Positions 1 to 8,851 of a stretch of 64,000 nucleotides of DNA are shown one piece after another (the stretch's first letter is position 1; every line of letters begins with the position of its first letter). Source of the stretch: Arminella tubonensis (lineage in GTDB: Bacteria; Pseudomonadota; Alphaproteobacteria; Rhizobiales; Rhizobiaceae). Position numbers and translations under genes: made by a program. The notes under the pieces were generated by a model that ran no database searches, was not told where the DNA came from, and saw only the letters and a program-made list of their open reading frames with translations. The stretch lies in assembly GCF_003240585.1 (NCBI RefSeq), contig NZ_PCDP01000059.1, positions 248,001 through 312,000 of the forward strand. Reading direction: 5' to 3'.

Positions 1-26
1 GCCACTACGCCGAAAACGTCGCAACG

Positions 27-881
27 TCAGCCTTTGCGCCAGCGCGGCCACGTCGCATAGCCTTCCAGGATGCCGGTGAGCCAGGCGCGCTTGTATTGCA
101 CGGCCGCCTTGTCGCGACGCGCGGCGGCGACCAGCCAGCTGGCAAGGGGTCTCGCCAGGCGGTAGGCGACGTAAAACGCCGGAAAGCGCTGCTTGCGCAT
201 CAGCGCGCCGAAACCGCGGCCGTATTTGCGAGCTCTGTCGATCTGCCGCGGGCCGTATTCACTGGTCACCTGGTCGTGGTGAACGGTGAGCTCCGGAAAA
301 TAGCGGAGCGTCATTCCGCCCGCGATCGCCCTCAGTAGGAAATCAGCCTCCTCGCCGCTCTGAAACGGCGAGTCCGAGCCGACGCCCAGATCCTCGTCGA
401 ATCCGCCGATTTCGTGCAGCGCCGAGCGGCGCACGAAGATGCTGTTGGAATTGCCGCAGGCGAGGTAGTTCCATCGCGTGATTGTCAGTGGCTCGTCACC
501 AGTCGGGCTGACTGAAGGCTCGCCAGCGGCATCGAGCGTACGGCCAGTGACGATGGCCAGATTCGGATGGGCCGAGAATAGCCTCTCTGTCACTTCGAGC
601 GTGTTCGGCTCATACCAGCAGTCGTCGTCGGGAAAGCAGACATAGGCGCCGGTCGCAACTGCTATGCCATTGTTGCGCGCGCGCGAAATGCCCTTCGCAG
701 AGCGGATATGCCGAATGATGAAAAACGACGAAAAGGCGGTGATCATCCCGACCAGCCGATCATCGGGATTTTGGTCGACGAGAATGACCTCGAAAGTATT
801 GAGGCTTTGCCTCTTCAGCGATGTGAACAGCCGCTCAAGTTGATCGAAGCGATCGATCGTGCAGACGATCAGGCTGAACAA
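27..881 (-). CDS. Family 2 glycosyltransferase
   Basis: GT-A fold glycosyltransferase of family 2, expected to transfer a sugar from a nucleotide-sugar donor onto a growing surface polysaccharide on the cytoplasmic face of the membrane. Visible are the N-terminal strand SLIVCTIDR, the metal-binding DDD triad at residues 85-87 (CFPDDDCWY) and the later GGFDEDLG and GEEADF segments that shape the acceptor and catalytic site. The 284 residues are usual for the family and I see no clear membrane helix. The start is TTG at 879-881 behind a GGAG; no better in-frame ATG exists. The divergent flippase gene next to it supports a role in exopolysaccharide or capsule assembly. The actual sugar is not readable. 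Confidence 0.87.
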   Translation of the reverse strand: MFSLIVCTIDRFDQLERLFTSLKRQSLNTFEVILVDQNPDDRLVGMITAFSSFFIIRHIRSAKGISRARNNGIAVATGAYVCFPDDDCWYEPNTLEVTERLFSAHPNLAIVTGRTLDAAGEPSVSPTGDEPLTITRWNYLACGNSNSIFVRRSALHEIGGFDEDLGVGSDSPFQSGEEADFLLRAIAGGMTLRYFPELTVHHDQVTSEYGPRQIDRARKYGRGFGALMRKQRFPAFYVAYRLARPLASWLVAAARRDKAAVQYKRAWLTGILEGYATWPRWRKG

Positions 882-1063
882 TGGCTCGGCTCCAGCGAGG
901 CGAATGCGGCTGCATGCATTGGGTGAGATGCCTTGGAAGCAGGTAAAAACGACAATTCTCTAAAGAGTAGACGGCAAACATTAAGGTATCTGAAATAGAG
1001 CGGCGGTATCCACTAGGAAGCGCTGATGCATTGGTCGAGCGCGTCAGGGAAACGATAGTCTTC

Positions 1064-2581
1064 ATGACGAAGAGCATTATGGCGAATTCCGCGTTGAACG
1101 CTGCGGCAGGATTGACCCTGCTTGCCGTCGGCTTCGCCTGCTCCATCATTGCCGCCCGTCTACTTGGTCCCCAGGCTAACGGCATTATTGCATTTTCCCT
1201 CTGGCTCGTGACCACCGGCGCGCTGGTGGCCGAGCTTGGCACAGGCATAACGCTGCTGCGCCTCCTGCCGCAACTCAAGGTCCAGGGTTATTCGGCCGAT
1301 GAACGGCGCGGCTTCGCGGCCTATCTCATGCAGCCAACGATCATCTCGACGCTCATTATCCTCGTCGGCTACGTCGCCTACTACTGGCAAGCGGAACGGC
1401 TGCATTGGGCGTCCCCCAACGCCCAGGCCATCATCTGGATTACAGCTGGCCTTTTCGTAACGCAGTCGATCGGCGCCTATACCAAGAACTACCTGATCGG
1501 CGAACAACAGCTCGCGCCGTTTTTCAGGCTGACGATTGCAAGTGCCGTTCTGCAGCTCGCGACGGTACTTCTTGGTGCGCTGTTCTTTGGCGTGAGCGGC
1601 GCGCTCGCCGGCTATGCCTTCGGCGGTCTGCCGATGTTCTTCTATTCTCTTCGGGTCGCCGTCGCGTCGAAAAATTCCTGCGGCGTCAGCTTGAACTACC
1701 TCGTTCGTTCGTCGCTGGTCCTGTCGGTCGAGTTCATCAACAGCTCGATTTTTCTCAATCGTATCGAACTTGTCTTTCTGCAAAGATATTGGGGTATCCA
1801 GGAGGTCGGCTTTTATGCCGTCGGCTTGTCCATCGCCAATCTCGCCTTGCAGCTTCCGGTACAATTGAGCGGCAGCCTGTTACCCTATTATTCCGAAAAA
1901 ATGCATCTGCACGCGACCGGCAAGTTGCCGGTCAGCGTCTTCGAGGGCGTCGTTCGCAGCATTTCCTACATCACGCTGCCGATGAGCTTTGGGCTGGCGG
2001 CGATCGCGCCGGAACTGGTTGTCACCATCTTCGGTACAGCTTTTGCGCCAAGCGGCGGCATGGTTGCATTTTTGGCGTTGACGGCGGCACCCTATGTGTT
2101 CATGCAGATTGCGACGCAATACATGTATTCCATGGATCGCATGAGAGAACGTACCCTGATTGGCATCGTAGCCAGCGCGACCATGCTGGTCGGCTGCTTT
2201 GCCGTGGTGCCCTGGTATGGCGGCGAAGGTGCCGCGATCGTGCGCCTGCTGGCCTTCACGATCATGTGCGTGCTGATCGTCCGTCGCATGGAATTCGACG
2301 GTTCGATGCGCGGCATGTTCACGGCCCTCCTGAAGGTCGGCGCGGCATCGGTGATGTGCGCAGCGGCGGCCTATGGCTTCGTACAGTTGCTGCCGGGACT
2401 TCTTGGCCTGGCAAGCGCTGTCATAGCAGGCGTGCTCGTCTATGTGCTGGCATTGCGGCTCTTCAATGCAGTGCCCGGGGATGACATCGCGGTGATGCAG
2501 CAGATCGCCTCGCGCCTGCCGAGAAGGGCTCACCCGATTGCAATTCAAGCGTTGGCGCTGCTTGCGCCTCGCCGCGCCTGA
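1064..2581 (+). CDS. Wzx-like polysaccharide flippase (MOP/MATE superfamily)
   Basis: Integral membrane protein of about 505 residues with some 12-14 hydrophobic segments, of the polysaccharide biosynthesis (Wzx/RfbX) branch of the MOP superfamily. Such proteins flip lipid-linked oligosaccharide units across the inner membrane. The start shows the typical first helix followed by IIAARLLGPQANG. I prefer ATG 1064; an in-frame TTG at 1031 with AGGAAG upstream would add 11 residues. It stops 12 bases before the hydrolase gene, so the two are probably co-transcribed. Together with the divergent glycosyltransferase it suggests the edge of a polysaccharide cluster extending left of the window. Confidence 0.85.
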   Translation: MTKSIMANSALNAAAGLTLLAVGFACSIIAARLLGPQANGIIAFSLWLVTTGALVAELGTGITLLRLLPQLKVQGYSADERRGFAAYLMQPTIISTLIILVGYVAYYWQAERLHWASPNAQAIIWITAGLFVTQSIGAYTKNYLIGEQQLAPFFRLTIASAVLQLATVLLGALFFGVSGALAGYAFGGLPMFFYSLRVAVASKNSCGVSLNYLVRSSLVLSVEFINSSIFLNRIELVFLQRYWGIQEVGFYAVGLSIANLALQLPVQLSGSLLPYYSEKMHLHATGKLPVSVFEGVVRSISYITLPMSFGLAAIAPELVVTIFGTAFAPSGGMVAFLALTAAPYVFMQIATQYMYSMDRMRERTLIGIVASATMLVGCFAVVPWYGGEGAAIVRLLAFTIMCVLIVRRMEFDGSMRGMFTALLKVGAASVMCAAAAYGFVQLLPGLLGLASAVIAGVLVYVLALRLFNAVPGDDIAVMQQIASRLPRRAHPIAIQALALLAPRRA

Positions 2582-2593
2582 GGAGCGGCTGCA

Positions 2594-4459
2594 ATGGCCT
2601 CGCACAATAGCCTGACCGTGCAGACCGCTAGCGGCGAGACGATCGCAGCAGCTATCCCCGTGACATTCGCCGGAACCGTTGGCCTCTTCACCCCGGCCAG
2701 GGCACCAAGCGGCCAGGCCGCCGTACTCTTCCTCAGCCCGTGGGGCTTTGAGGAAATGTGCACGCGGAAATTCTGGCGCATACTGGCGGAAGACCTCGCC
2801 GACACGGGCATTGCCAGCCTCCGTTTCGACTATGCAGGCACGGGCGACGCACTGGATGTGACGGACACAAGCCGCGGCCTTGCCATTTGGGAGCAGACTG
2901 CCATTGCCGCAGCCGCCGAGCTGAAATTGCTTTCCGGATGCGAGCGGCTGATCCTTGTCAGCCAGGGGCTCGGCAGCGCGATTGCCGTCAACGTTGCCGA
3001 AAGACTTTCAACCGTCGACGGCATCGGATTTCTGGCCCCTACCCTTTCCGGCCGGCTCTATCTTCGCGAACTGACTGTCTGGTCGAAGATGATCGACGAG
3101 GGCATGGGGCTCCCCGATCATCAACGCGAAACTGACGGCGTGTCGATCGGGGGCTTGAGGATGCCGGAGGCGATCGCTGCCGATGTCCGCAAGCTGAACC
3201 TGATGGCTGCAACGGCCTCGCCCGCGCCGAATTGCCTCGTGCTGGCGCGACCGGGTCGCCCGGGCGATCTGGAGTTCGCCACGCACCTGAAGACCCTCGG
3301 TGCCCGCGTCGAGGAGGTTGCCTACAACGGATACGACGAACTGGTTGCCAATCCGACCATCGCCACCATGCCGATTGCCGATGGCAGGCAGGTTGTGCGC
3401 TGGGTCCGGTCGCTCGCCGGCGAAAGGTCCGCAAGTCCCGGGAAGGCGACGCCGGTCGGCCGCAGCGCCGAACCGCTTGTCGGCGACGGTTTCCGTGAAA
3501 CGCCGCTACGCCTCGGTGAAGGCGACCGGATGTTCGGCATCCTCTGCGAGCCTGTCGGCTTGCGAACCGGAGCAACTGCTATCCTTCTGACGACGGCCTA
3601 TGACCGGAGCGCCGGCTGGGCGCGAACGTCGGTTGCGATGGCAAGGAGCCTCGCGCGCAATGGCGTACCGTCGCTACGCTTCGATACGGCAAACGTCGCC
3701 GACAGCCCGCCCCGCCCCGGCGAGCCGGATCAGGTACTCTATTCGGAGAACCAGCCGGACGACGTCGTCGAGGCCCTCGACCTCGTTGAATCCCGCAAAT
3801 TGCTGCCGGCCTTTGTCGTCGGTCGCTGCAGTGGCGGATATCTTGCCTTCCAGGGGGCACTTCGCGATGTCCGTTGCGGCGGCGTTATCGCCGTCAATCC
3901 CTACGTCTTCCATTGGGATCAAAGCCAATCAATCGACGGTGCTCTGCGCGTCATCCCTCGGTCACTCGAGACCTACGGCCAGAAGCTCCTGCGGCTGCAG
4001 ACGCTGAGACGGCTCTATGAGGGCAATATCGACGTGAAGAATGCCGCGCGCAACGTCTTGACGTCATTGCTGTGGCGCGCATCCCGCCTCGGCCAACCGC
4101 TCCTCGATATCTTCCCGTTTCTCTCCAGGAGACACGCCGCCGTTATCGGTGGATTTCAGGCGCTGGTGAGACGCAAGGTCATCCTGTCGCTGATCTACAG
4201 CGCCCATGACATCGGTCTTGAACACTTCTGGCAGCATTTCGGCAAGAACGGCGGCGGACTGAGGAGCCTCCCAGATGTCCGCCTGACAATTATCCCGGAC
4301 TCCAACCATAATCTGACGACGGCCCAAGCCCGCGAAATCTACCTGAACTCGATCGAAGAGATGGCGCTGCGCATTGGTTCCCCTGGCGACGCCGCGACCC
4401 GCAAAGAGACGACCGGCACCGTCAAATCTCAAAAATACGCCGACTACCCAGCGCCTTGA
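2594..4459 (+). CDS. Tandem alpha/beta-hydrolase domain protein, polysaccharide-cluster type
   Basis: 621-residue protein with two alpha/beta-hydrolase folds in tandem, resembling the serine-hydrolase pairs found beside exosortase or exopolysaccharide genes. In the first half (about residues 20-275) the nucleophile elbow reads S123-Q-G-L-G127, so the usual GxSxG serine is missing and the domain is probably not catalytic by the standard mechanism. In the second half (about 295-600) the elbow reads G410-R-C-S-G414, placing Cys412 at the nucleophile position as in dienelactone hydrolase; later SAHD and DSNHN segments could give the acid and histidine. No signal peptide is seen. It follows the flippase by 12 bases and its last 38 bases overlap the convergent glycosidase gene. 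Substrate unknown; acyl removal from polysaccharide is a guess. Confidence 0.75.
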   Translation: MASHNSLTVQTASGETIAAAIPVTFAGTVGLFTPARAPSGQAAVLFLSPWGFEEMCTRKFWRILAEDLADTGIASLRFDYAGTGDALDVTDTSRGLAIWEQTAIAAAAELKLLSGCERLILVSQGLGSAIAVNVAERLSTVDGIGFLAPTLSGRLYLRELTVWSKMIDEGMGLPDHQRETDGVSIGGLRMPEAIAADVRKLNLMAATASPAPNCLVLARPGRPGDLEFATHLKTLGARVEEVAYNGYDELVANPTIATMPIADGRQVVRWVRSLAGERSASPGKATPVGRSAEPLVGDGFRETPLRLGEGDRMFGILCEPVGLRTGATAILLTTAYDRSAGWARTSVAMARSLARNGVPSLRFDTANVADSPPRPGEPDQVLYSENQPDDVVEALDLVESRKLLPAFVVGRCSGGYLAFQGALRDVRCGGVIAVNPYVFHWDQSQSIDGALRVIPRSLETYGQKLLRLQTLRRLYEGNIDVKNAARNVLTSLLWRASRLGQPLLDIFPFLSRRHAAVIGGFQALVRRKVILSLIYSAHDIGLEHFWQHFGKNGGGLRSLPDVRLTIIPDSNHNLTTAQAREIYLNSIEEMALRIGSPGDAATRKETTGTVKSQKYADYPAP

Positions 4460-6896
4460 TCTGCCCTGAAGGAACGACATCGCTGGTCACTCCATCCCGT
4501 GAAAACAGCCTCAATCGACGCGTCGAGCCAGGCGCGAGGTGGAACCAGTCGTCCTCGGCTCGGTAAGCGTCGAATTCGAGGTGAACGGACTGGGCCAGCC
4601 GATCGCTCGCTATCTCCACGAACCAATCTCCGTCCTGCTGCGTCAACGACGCCTGCAGGTCCGCCGCATGAAATGCCTTCGCTCGGCCAAGCGGAAAATG
4701 GAACGCCTCGGCAATCAGCGCTCCTGTGGCACGCGAATGCAGACGCGCGACCGTCACGTCATGCGACGGTGGGCCGAAGCGGAAGGCGTAAGTGGTGTCG
4801 AAGAACGCCCCGAAAAGATCGGTGCAGGCAATCCGTTGTTTTCCCCGCGCTGCAATCGAGAGCTCCCTGCGGCCGCTGACCACAGCCTGCTGGCCATCGC
4901 GCAGACAAACGACATCCAGGTCAAGGTCGAGCGGTATGCCCAGCTCATTGATGACATGCACATCAAGGCCGTTCGTCCCCTCGTCCAGCAACAGCACCTG
5001 AACCGGACGAAATGCGCGGCGCATCGCGTACCAGGCAGGCTTCGGCTCGCACGTCGAGTCGATCACGCCCCAGCCGGCGCCCGGCATGAGATCCTGCAAT
5101 GTCCAGACGAGTGCGCCGTTGCAGCCGGATCCCTTGCGGCGCCATTCGGCATATGTCGCTTCGACGACTTCGCCGGTCACGGCGCGCGAAAGATCGAGAT
5201 AGAACTCCGGATCTTCCCGACGCAGCCGATCCGGCGCGAAGCCATAGAGTTCATTCAGATAGTGATCCCGCACATCCTCGAAATCCCAGGACGCAGCGCG
5301 ATCCCGCGGCACGCGTGCCTTCCATAGCGGGCTATGGACAGCCGGGACCGCCAGATGCCGCGCCAAGGTTCGGTCCTGCGGAACGTGTGCGAAGGCGAGG
5401 CTTTCGGCAGCGAAACGAACTTCCGCGCGACGCGCATCGTCCAGCGGCCGCATGTAGGCGCCGACACCGTAATAATGGGTCACGCCTGCATTCGGCGCAA
5501 ACGGCATGGCCCCTCCCGAGGGCGAATTGACGACATAGGGGACATCGACGCGAAACTGACTGGCAATGCCTGGAATGATGTCCTCGGTGATCAGACTTGT
5601 CCAATAGCGCTCCGGCAGCCCGAACATCGCGGCCTGCTGATACATTTCGCTGCCCCCGCAAACCACTGCAAGAGATGGCGACAGGCGTGTTTCGCCGAGA
5701 AATTGCCTGACCTCGGTTTCGACATGCGCCTGGAAGGCCTTGTCAGTTTTCGGGTAGTCGAAGTTGGCAAGCATGAAGTCCTGCCAGACGAGAATTCCCA
5801 GTTCGTCGCAAAGGGCAAAGAAGTCGGCCGTCTCGTAAGCCATGGTGCCGCCGATGCGCACCATGTTCATGCCCGCCTCTGCCGCGAGCGCCAGCCACGG
5901 CTGGTAGCGTTCGCGCTCGCCGGAAAGCCGAACAATGTCAGCAGTGGTCCAGACCGCCCCACGGCAGAAGATCCGCTCGCCGTTGACGACGAGGGCGAAG
6001 TCCTCGCCATCCTCGCCGCGATCGATCGAAATGCTGCGGAAGCCGGTTCGACCGAGGTCGTGAGCTACACCATCGATGACCACCGACACGTCGTACAGGA
6101 AGGGGGTCCCATGCGTATGCGGCCACCACGGCTGCACATCGGAAATCTTGAGGACAGCCACGTACTGGCCACCGCCGTTCTTGGCAAATACCTGCTCGAA
6201 GGCCCCGCAGCGCAGGACGGCCTCGTTGATTTCGCTCTCCACGAAGAACGAGGCATATAGCCGCCCCTCTCCGGTATCGGCCAGTTCAGGTCGGAGCGTC
6301 AGATCGCGAACGACCACCGTTCCCTGGCGCACCAACGAAATCGGTCGCCATGGGCCAACCGCATGGATTTCCGGGCACCAGCCCGGCATGTAGCCAAGCA
6401 GCGTCGTGCGGATCATGCGCAATCCCTGCGGCGTGATCATCTGCGGCCGCCAGCGGGCGCGAGGCCCGGGCTCGGCCAGCCTCGGTTCCAGCGCGCGGAA
6501 ACAAAGCGCCAGTTCGTCGCCGCCGAGGAGCGTCACCTCGATATCGTGGCTCTCGAACATGCTTTCGCTGGACAGGATTTTCTGGCCGTTCAGAAAGACC
6601 TCGCAAAGGGTCGCCAGGCCCTTCAGCCGTAGCACCGCGTCGCCTGCCTCCGCATCGAAAAGCCGGCAAAGATACCAGGCGTCGCGAGCGTTCAGCGCAT
6701 ATGGGTTGTCGCGATCGAACAGGCCGGCGTTTTCCAGTGCCTGCGCAACCGTGCCTGGAACAGTCGCTGGAATGAACTGCGTAGCAAAAGGAACATCCGC
6801 CGGCAGCGCGCAGGAGCCTGCGTCGGTCAGCACCAAGTTCCATCCTTCGCTGAGCAGGGTCTCCTCAGCGCCGATACTTGCCAAACGTCCCTGCAT
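4422..6896 (-). CDS. Glycoside hydrolase family 2, beta-mannosidase-like
   Basis: 824-residue family 2 glycosidase with the usual order: N-terminal jelly-roll sugar-binding domain (about 15-190), immunoglobulin-like domain (about 195-290), TIM barrel (about 300-620) and C-terminal beta domains. The layout and the motif CGGSEM match beta-mannosidases. Glu417 in that motif is the likely acid/base and Glu498 in FAAESLAF the likely nucleophile. No signal peptide, so it acts in the cytoplasm unless exported otherwise. It is downstream of the DUF1839 gene on the same strand (73-base gap) and could be the last gene of that transcript. Its end overlaps the convergent hydrolase gene by 38 bases. Beta-mannosidase is the best guess; other exo-beta-glycosidase activities cannot be excluded. 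Confidence 0.82.
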   Translation of the reverse strand: MQGRLASIGAEETLLSEGWNLVLTDAGSCALPADVPFATQFIPATVPGTVAQALENAGLFDRDNPYALNARDAWYLCRLFDAEAGDAVLRLKGLATLCEVFLNGQKILSSESMFESHDIEVTLLGGDELALCFRALEPRLAEPGPRARWRPQMITPQGLRMIRTTLLGYMPGWCPEIHAVGPWRPISLVRQGTVVVRDLTLRPELADTGEGRLYASFFVESEINEAVLRCGAFEQVFAKNGGGQYVAVLKISDVQPWWPHTHGTPFLYDVSVVIDGVAHDLGRTGFRSISIDRGEDGEDFALVVNGERIFCRGAVWTTADIVRLSGERERYQPWLALAAEAGMNMVRIGGTMAYETADFFALCDELGILVWQDFMLANFDYPKTDKAFQAHVETEVRQFLGETRLSPSLAVVCGGSEMYQQAAMFGLPERYWTSLITEDIIPGIASQFRVDVPYVVNSPSGGAMPFAPNAGVTHYYGVGAYMRPLDDARRAEVRFAAESLAFAHVPQDRTLARHLAVPAVHSPLWKARVPRDRAASWDFEDVRDHYLNELYGFAPDRLRREDPEFYLDLSRAVTGEVVEATYAEWRRKGSGCNGALVWTLQDLMPGAGWGVIDSTCEPKPAWYAMRRAFRPVQVLLLDEGTNGLDVHVINELGIPLDLDLDVVCLRDGQQAVVSGRRELSIAARGKQRIACTDLFGAFFDTTYAFRFGPPSHDVTVARLHSRATGALIAEAFHFPLGRAKAFHAADLQASLTQQDGDWFVEIASDRLAQSVHLEFDAYRAEDDWFHLAPGSTRRLRLFSRDGVTSDVVPSGQIKALGSRRIFEI

Positions 6897-6969
6897 CGAG
6901 ATTCCCCGGCTAAGGCATGACCCAGAATGCCGCGATGCGACTTCGGACAGGGTCAGGCCAAATCAAAAA

Positions 6970-7929
6970 CTAGATGCGCTTCTCCAGCAGACCCATCATC
7001 GCATCCCATGCATCCGCCGCCGGATCAAGCGCAGTCTGCAGGGCCTCGAATTTCTTCCGCGTCACCGCGCGTGCCAGCTGAAATTGCACCGACTTGGCCG
7101 CTTCCGAAATCAGGCGGGCCTTGGCGCTAGCCTCTGCGAATTCGGCAGACAGCCAATCGAGGTGACTTGCCGACAGTTCGAAATTGGCACCGAGCTGCCG
7201 AAGCGTATTGAAGGCATACTTATGGAAAAAACCGAACGGCCGCTCCGCAACCGCTTCGACCTGAGACGGAAAGACTGCCGAAAAGGCACGGATCGGATTG
7301 GTCTTCGGGCGACGGCCGAAATGATAGTTCAGAAGCCGTCGCGACGTCTGGCGGATGGAGTCCTTGTCGGGCGGGCTATCCGGAAATTTCGCGAACTCCG
7401 TATAGGGAAGGAACGGGATATCGTCTTCACGGAGGTGAAGCTGGAAGATCCCGTCGAAATCCTCTCCGCCGAGCTGGAAGAAACCGCCATTGTGGAAGTA
7501 GTCGAGTTCACGCTTTTCCACATCGATGCGGTTGATCGCGACGGTCGTCTTGCCGTGTTCGCGCCGATAGGCCACGCCCTGCGTGTCCGGCATGAAATAC
7601 GAATCCATCTCGACGAGGCAAAGCCTCCCGCGGCTGATCTGCTCGGCGACGTGACGCTCGATCCGGTCGTAGATCGCAAGCTCGGTGCAGCGGATATCGT
7701 ACAGCGCTTCCAGGTCCTCGAGCGGCGCCTTGAAGAAGGTGAACTGGTCGCCTTCGAAATCCTGGGTCACGGTAAAGCCGAGCATCGCCTCCGGCGGCAG
7801 CCGCAGCGTGTTCAGCACCTCGATCCAGAGGTCGACGTAGCAATTTGTTTCAGGCCACATCCGCTCGCTGTCATGCAGCGGGTGTGGCGAATAAGCCGCG
7901 GGATCGAGCCCCTTGAACACCGATGGCAT
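6970..7929 (-). CDS. DUF1839 family protein of the amino acid:carrier-protein ligase locus
   Basis: 319-residue soluble protein recognised as DUF1839 from its N-terminus (MPSVFKGLDP, then ETNCYVDLWIEVL) and its position directly after an amino acid:carrier-protein ligase gene. The biochemical role is not established. Being always next to the ligase, it may take the aminoacyl group from the carrier protein or use it as a substrate; the invariant-looking Cys in ETNCYVD would be worth testing. I chose ATG 7929, eight bases after the ligase stop; longer frames run into the ligase gene and lack the family start. The N-terminal half contains several aromatic and acidic stretches, no membrane segment and no signal peptide. 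Confidence 0.83.
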   Translation of the reverse strand: MPSVFKGLDPAAYSPHPLHDSERMWPETNCYVDLWIEVLNTLRLPPEAMLGFTVTQDFEGDQFTFFKAPLEDLEALYDIRCTELAIYDRIERHVAEQISRGRLCLVEMDSYFMPDTQGVAYRREHGKTTVAINRIDVEKRELDYFHNGGFFQLGGEDFDGIFQLHLREDDIPFLPYTEFAKFPDSPPDKDSIRQTSRRLLNYHFGRRPKTNPIRAFSAVFPSQVEAVAERPFGFFHKYAFNTLRQLGANFELSASHLDWLSAEFAEASAKARLISEAAKSVQFQLARAVTRKKFEALQTALDPAADAWDAMMGLLEKRI

Positions 7930-7937
7930 TGAGACGA

Positions 7938-8846
7938 TCAGCCCCAAAGCGCCTTGCGCACCTTGGCCGGCCATTCCGCAACGTCGAGACCGTGGTGATG
8001 GAACAGCGCCAGAGCGATGCGCTCCAGTCCAAAGCCGACGCAGGCCGTATGTGCGACACTGCCGTCCTCGAGATTGAGGCCCCATTTGATCCCGAAAGAA
8101 TCCTGGTGGTAGTTGAAGCTCATGCAGGCGGTCGGGTTGGCAGACGAGGTAATCGGGATCAGCAGCTCGAATTTGAGGTTCTGGTCGCGCTGGTTGTTGA
8201 CCAGCATCTTGCCGGCACGGCCGAAAAAAGGATCGTTAGCAACGTCGATCGTAACGTCGAGGCCTACGGCTTCCATCATCTTGACACCCCGATCCATCCA
8301 GCTCTGGCGGAAATCGGTGACGTGCTGCTCGGTACCCATGCAGACATATTCGCGCATGCGGAAGAGCTGCTGGCGCGCCGGATCCTTCGAAGGCTCATGG
8401 CGGAAGCAATAGGACTGCAAGTCGAAAAGACCGCCCTTGGCCGGCAGGCGGCCACGCTTGGCAATCGTCGGATAGAGTGGGTAGCAGGCGGCGGGCGTCA
8501 GCACGATGTCGGTCGGCTCCTGCCCCTTGGTCCAATCGTCGCCGACTTCCATGCATTGGAGCAGGCTCATGTGGTCGAGTTCGCTGCCGCAGAAGCTGTG
8601 CACCGTGCCGGCGAGCTGCGGGAAGCTCTTCATATAGCCGCTCTTTTCGAAGATGGCGCGGTTCATGCCGGGCGGGAAGCGCATTGCCTCCGCGCCATCG
8701 CCGCCGCCGAACGCATCGATCAGCCGCTCGAAAGCGGCGATCACGTCTTCAAACTGGCCGCTACGGCCGTAGAGGCCGTCGACACCGGTATCGATCAGAA
8801 GGCCGGATTCGAAAAGGCGATCGAGAAACGAGGTCTGCATATCCAT
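7938..8846 (-). CDS. Amino acid:[carrier protein] ligase (SerRS-like, lacks tRNA-binding arm)
   Basis: 302-residue class II synthetase catalytic core without the long coiled-coil arm of seryl-tRNA synthetase. Family members activate a small amino acid (glycine or alanine) with ATP and load it on the phosphopantetheine of a small carrier protein instead of tRNA. Motif 2 is seen around YCFRHEPSKD to FRMREY and motif 3 as GFGLERIALA. Cys121, Glu166 and Cys269 are spaced exactly like the zinc ligands I recall for the Bradyrhizobium enzyme (131, 176, 279), as in methanogen-type SerRS. It lies between the dehydrogenase and DUF1839 genes and the matching carrier protein is encoded 1.2 kb upstream. 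Amino-acid specificity is not readable by eye. Confidence 0.9.
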   Translation of the reverse strand: MDMQTSFLDRLFESGLLIDTGVDGLYGRSGQFEDVIAAFERLIDAFGGGDGAEAMRFPPGMNRAIFEKSGYMKSFPQLAGTVHSFCGSELDHMSLLQCMEVGDDWTKGQEPTDIVLTPAACYPLYPTIAKRGRLPAKGGLFDLQSYCFRHEPSKDPARQQLFRMREYVCMGTEQHVTDFRQSWMDRGVKMMEAVGLDVTIDVANDPFFGRAGKMLVNNQRDQNLKFELLIPITSSANPTACMSFNYHQDSFGIKWGLNLEDGSVAHTACVGFGLERIALALFHHHGLDVAEWPAKVRKALWG

Positions 8847-8851
8847 GGCGA

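Noticed and set aside
1031..1063. Longer TTG start for the flippase
   Set aside because: Possible because AGGAAG lies upstream, but ATG 1064 gives the usual short N-terminus before the first helix; kept only as an alternative.
7930..8085. Longer DUF1839 start overlapping the ligase gene
   Set aside because: The extra 52 residues lack the family N-terminus and lie within the ligase coding sequence; ATG 7929 fits the family.
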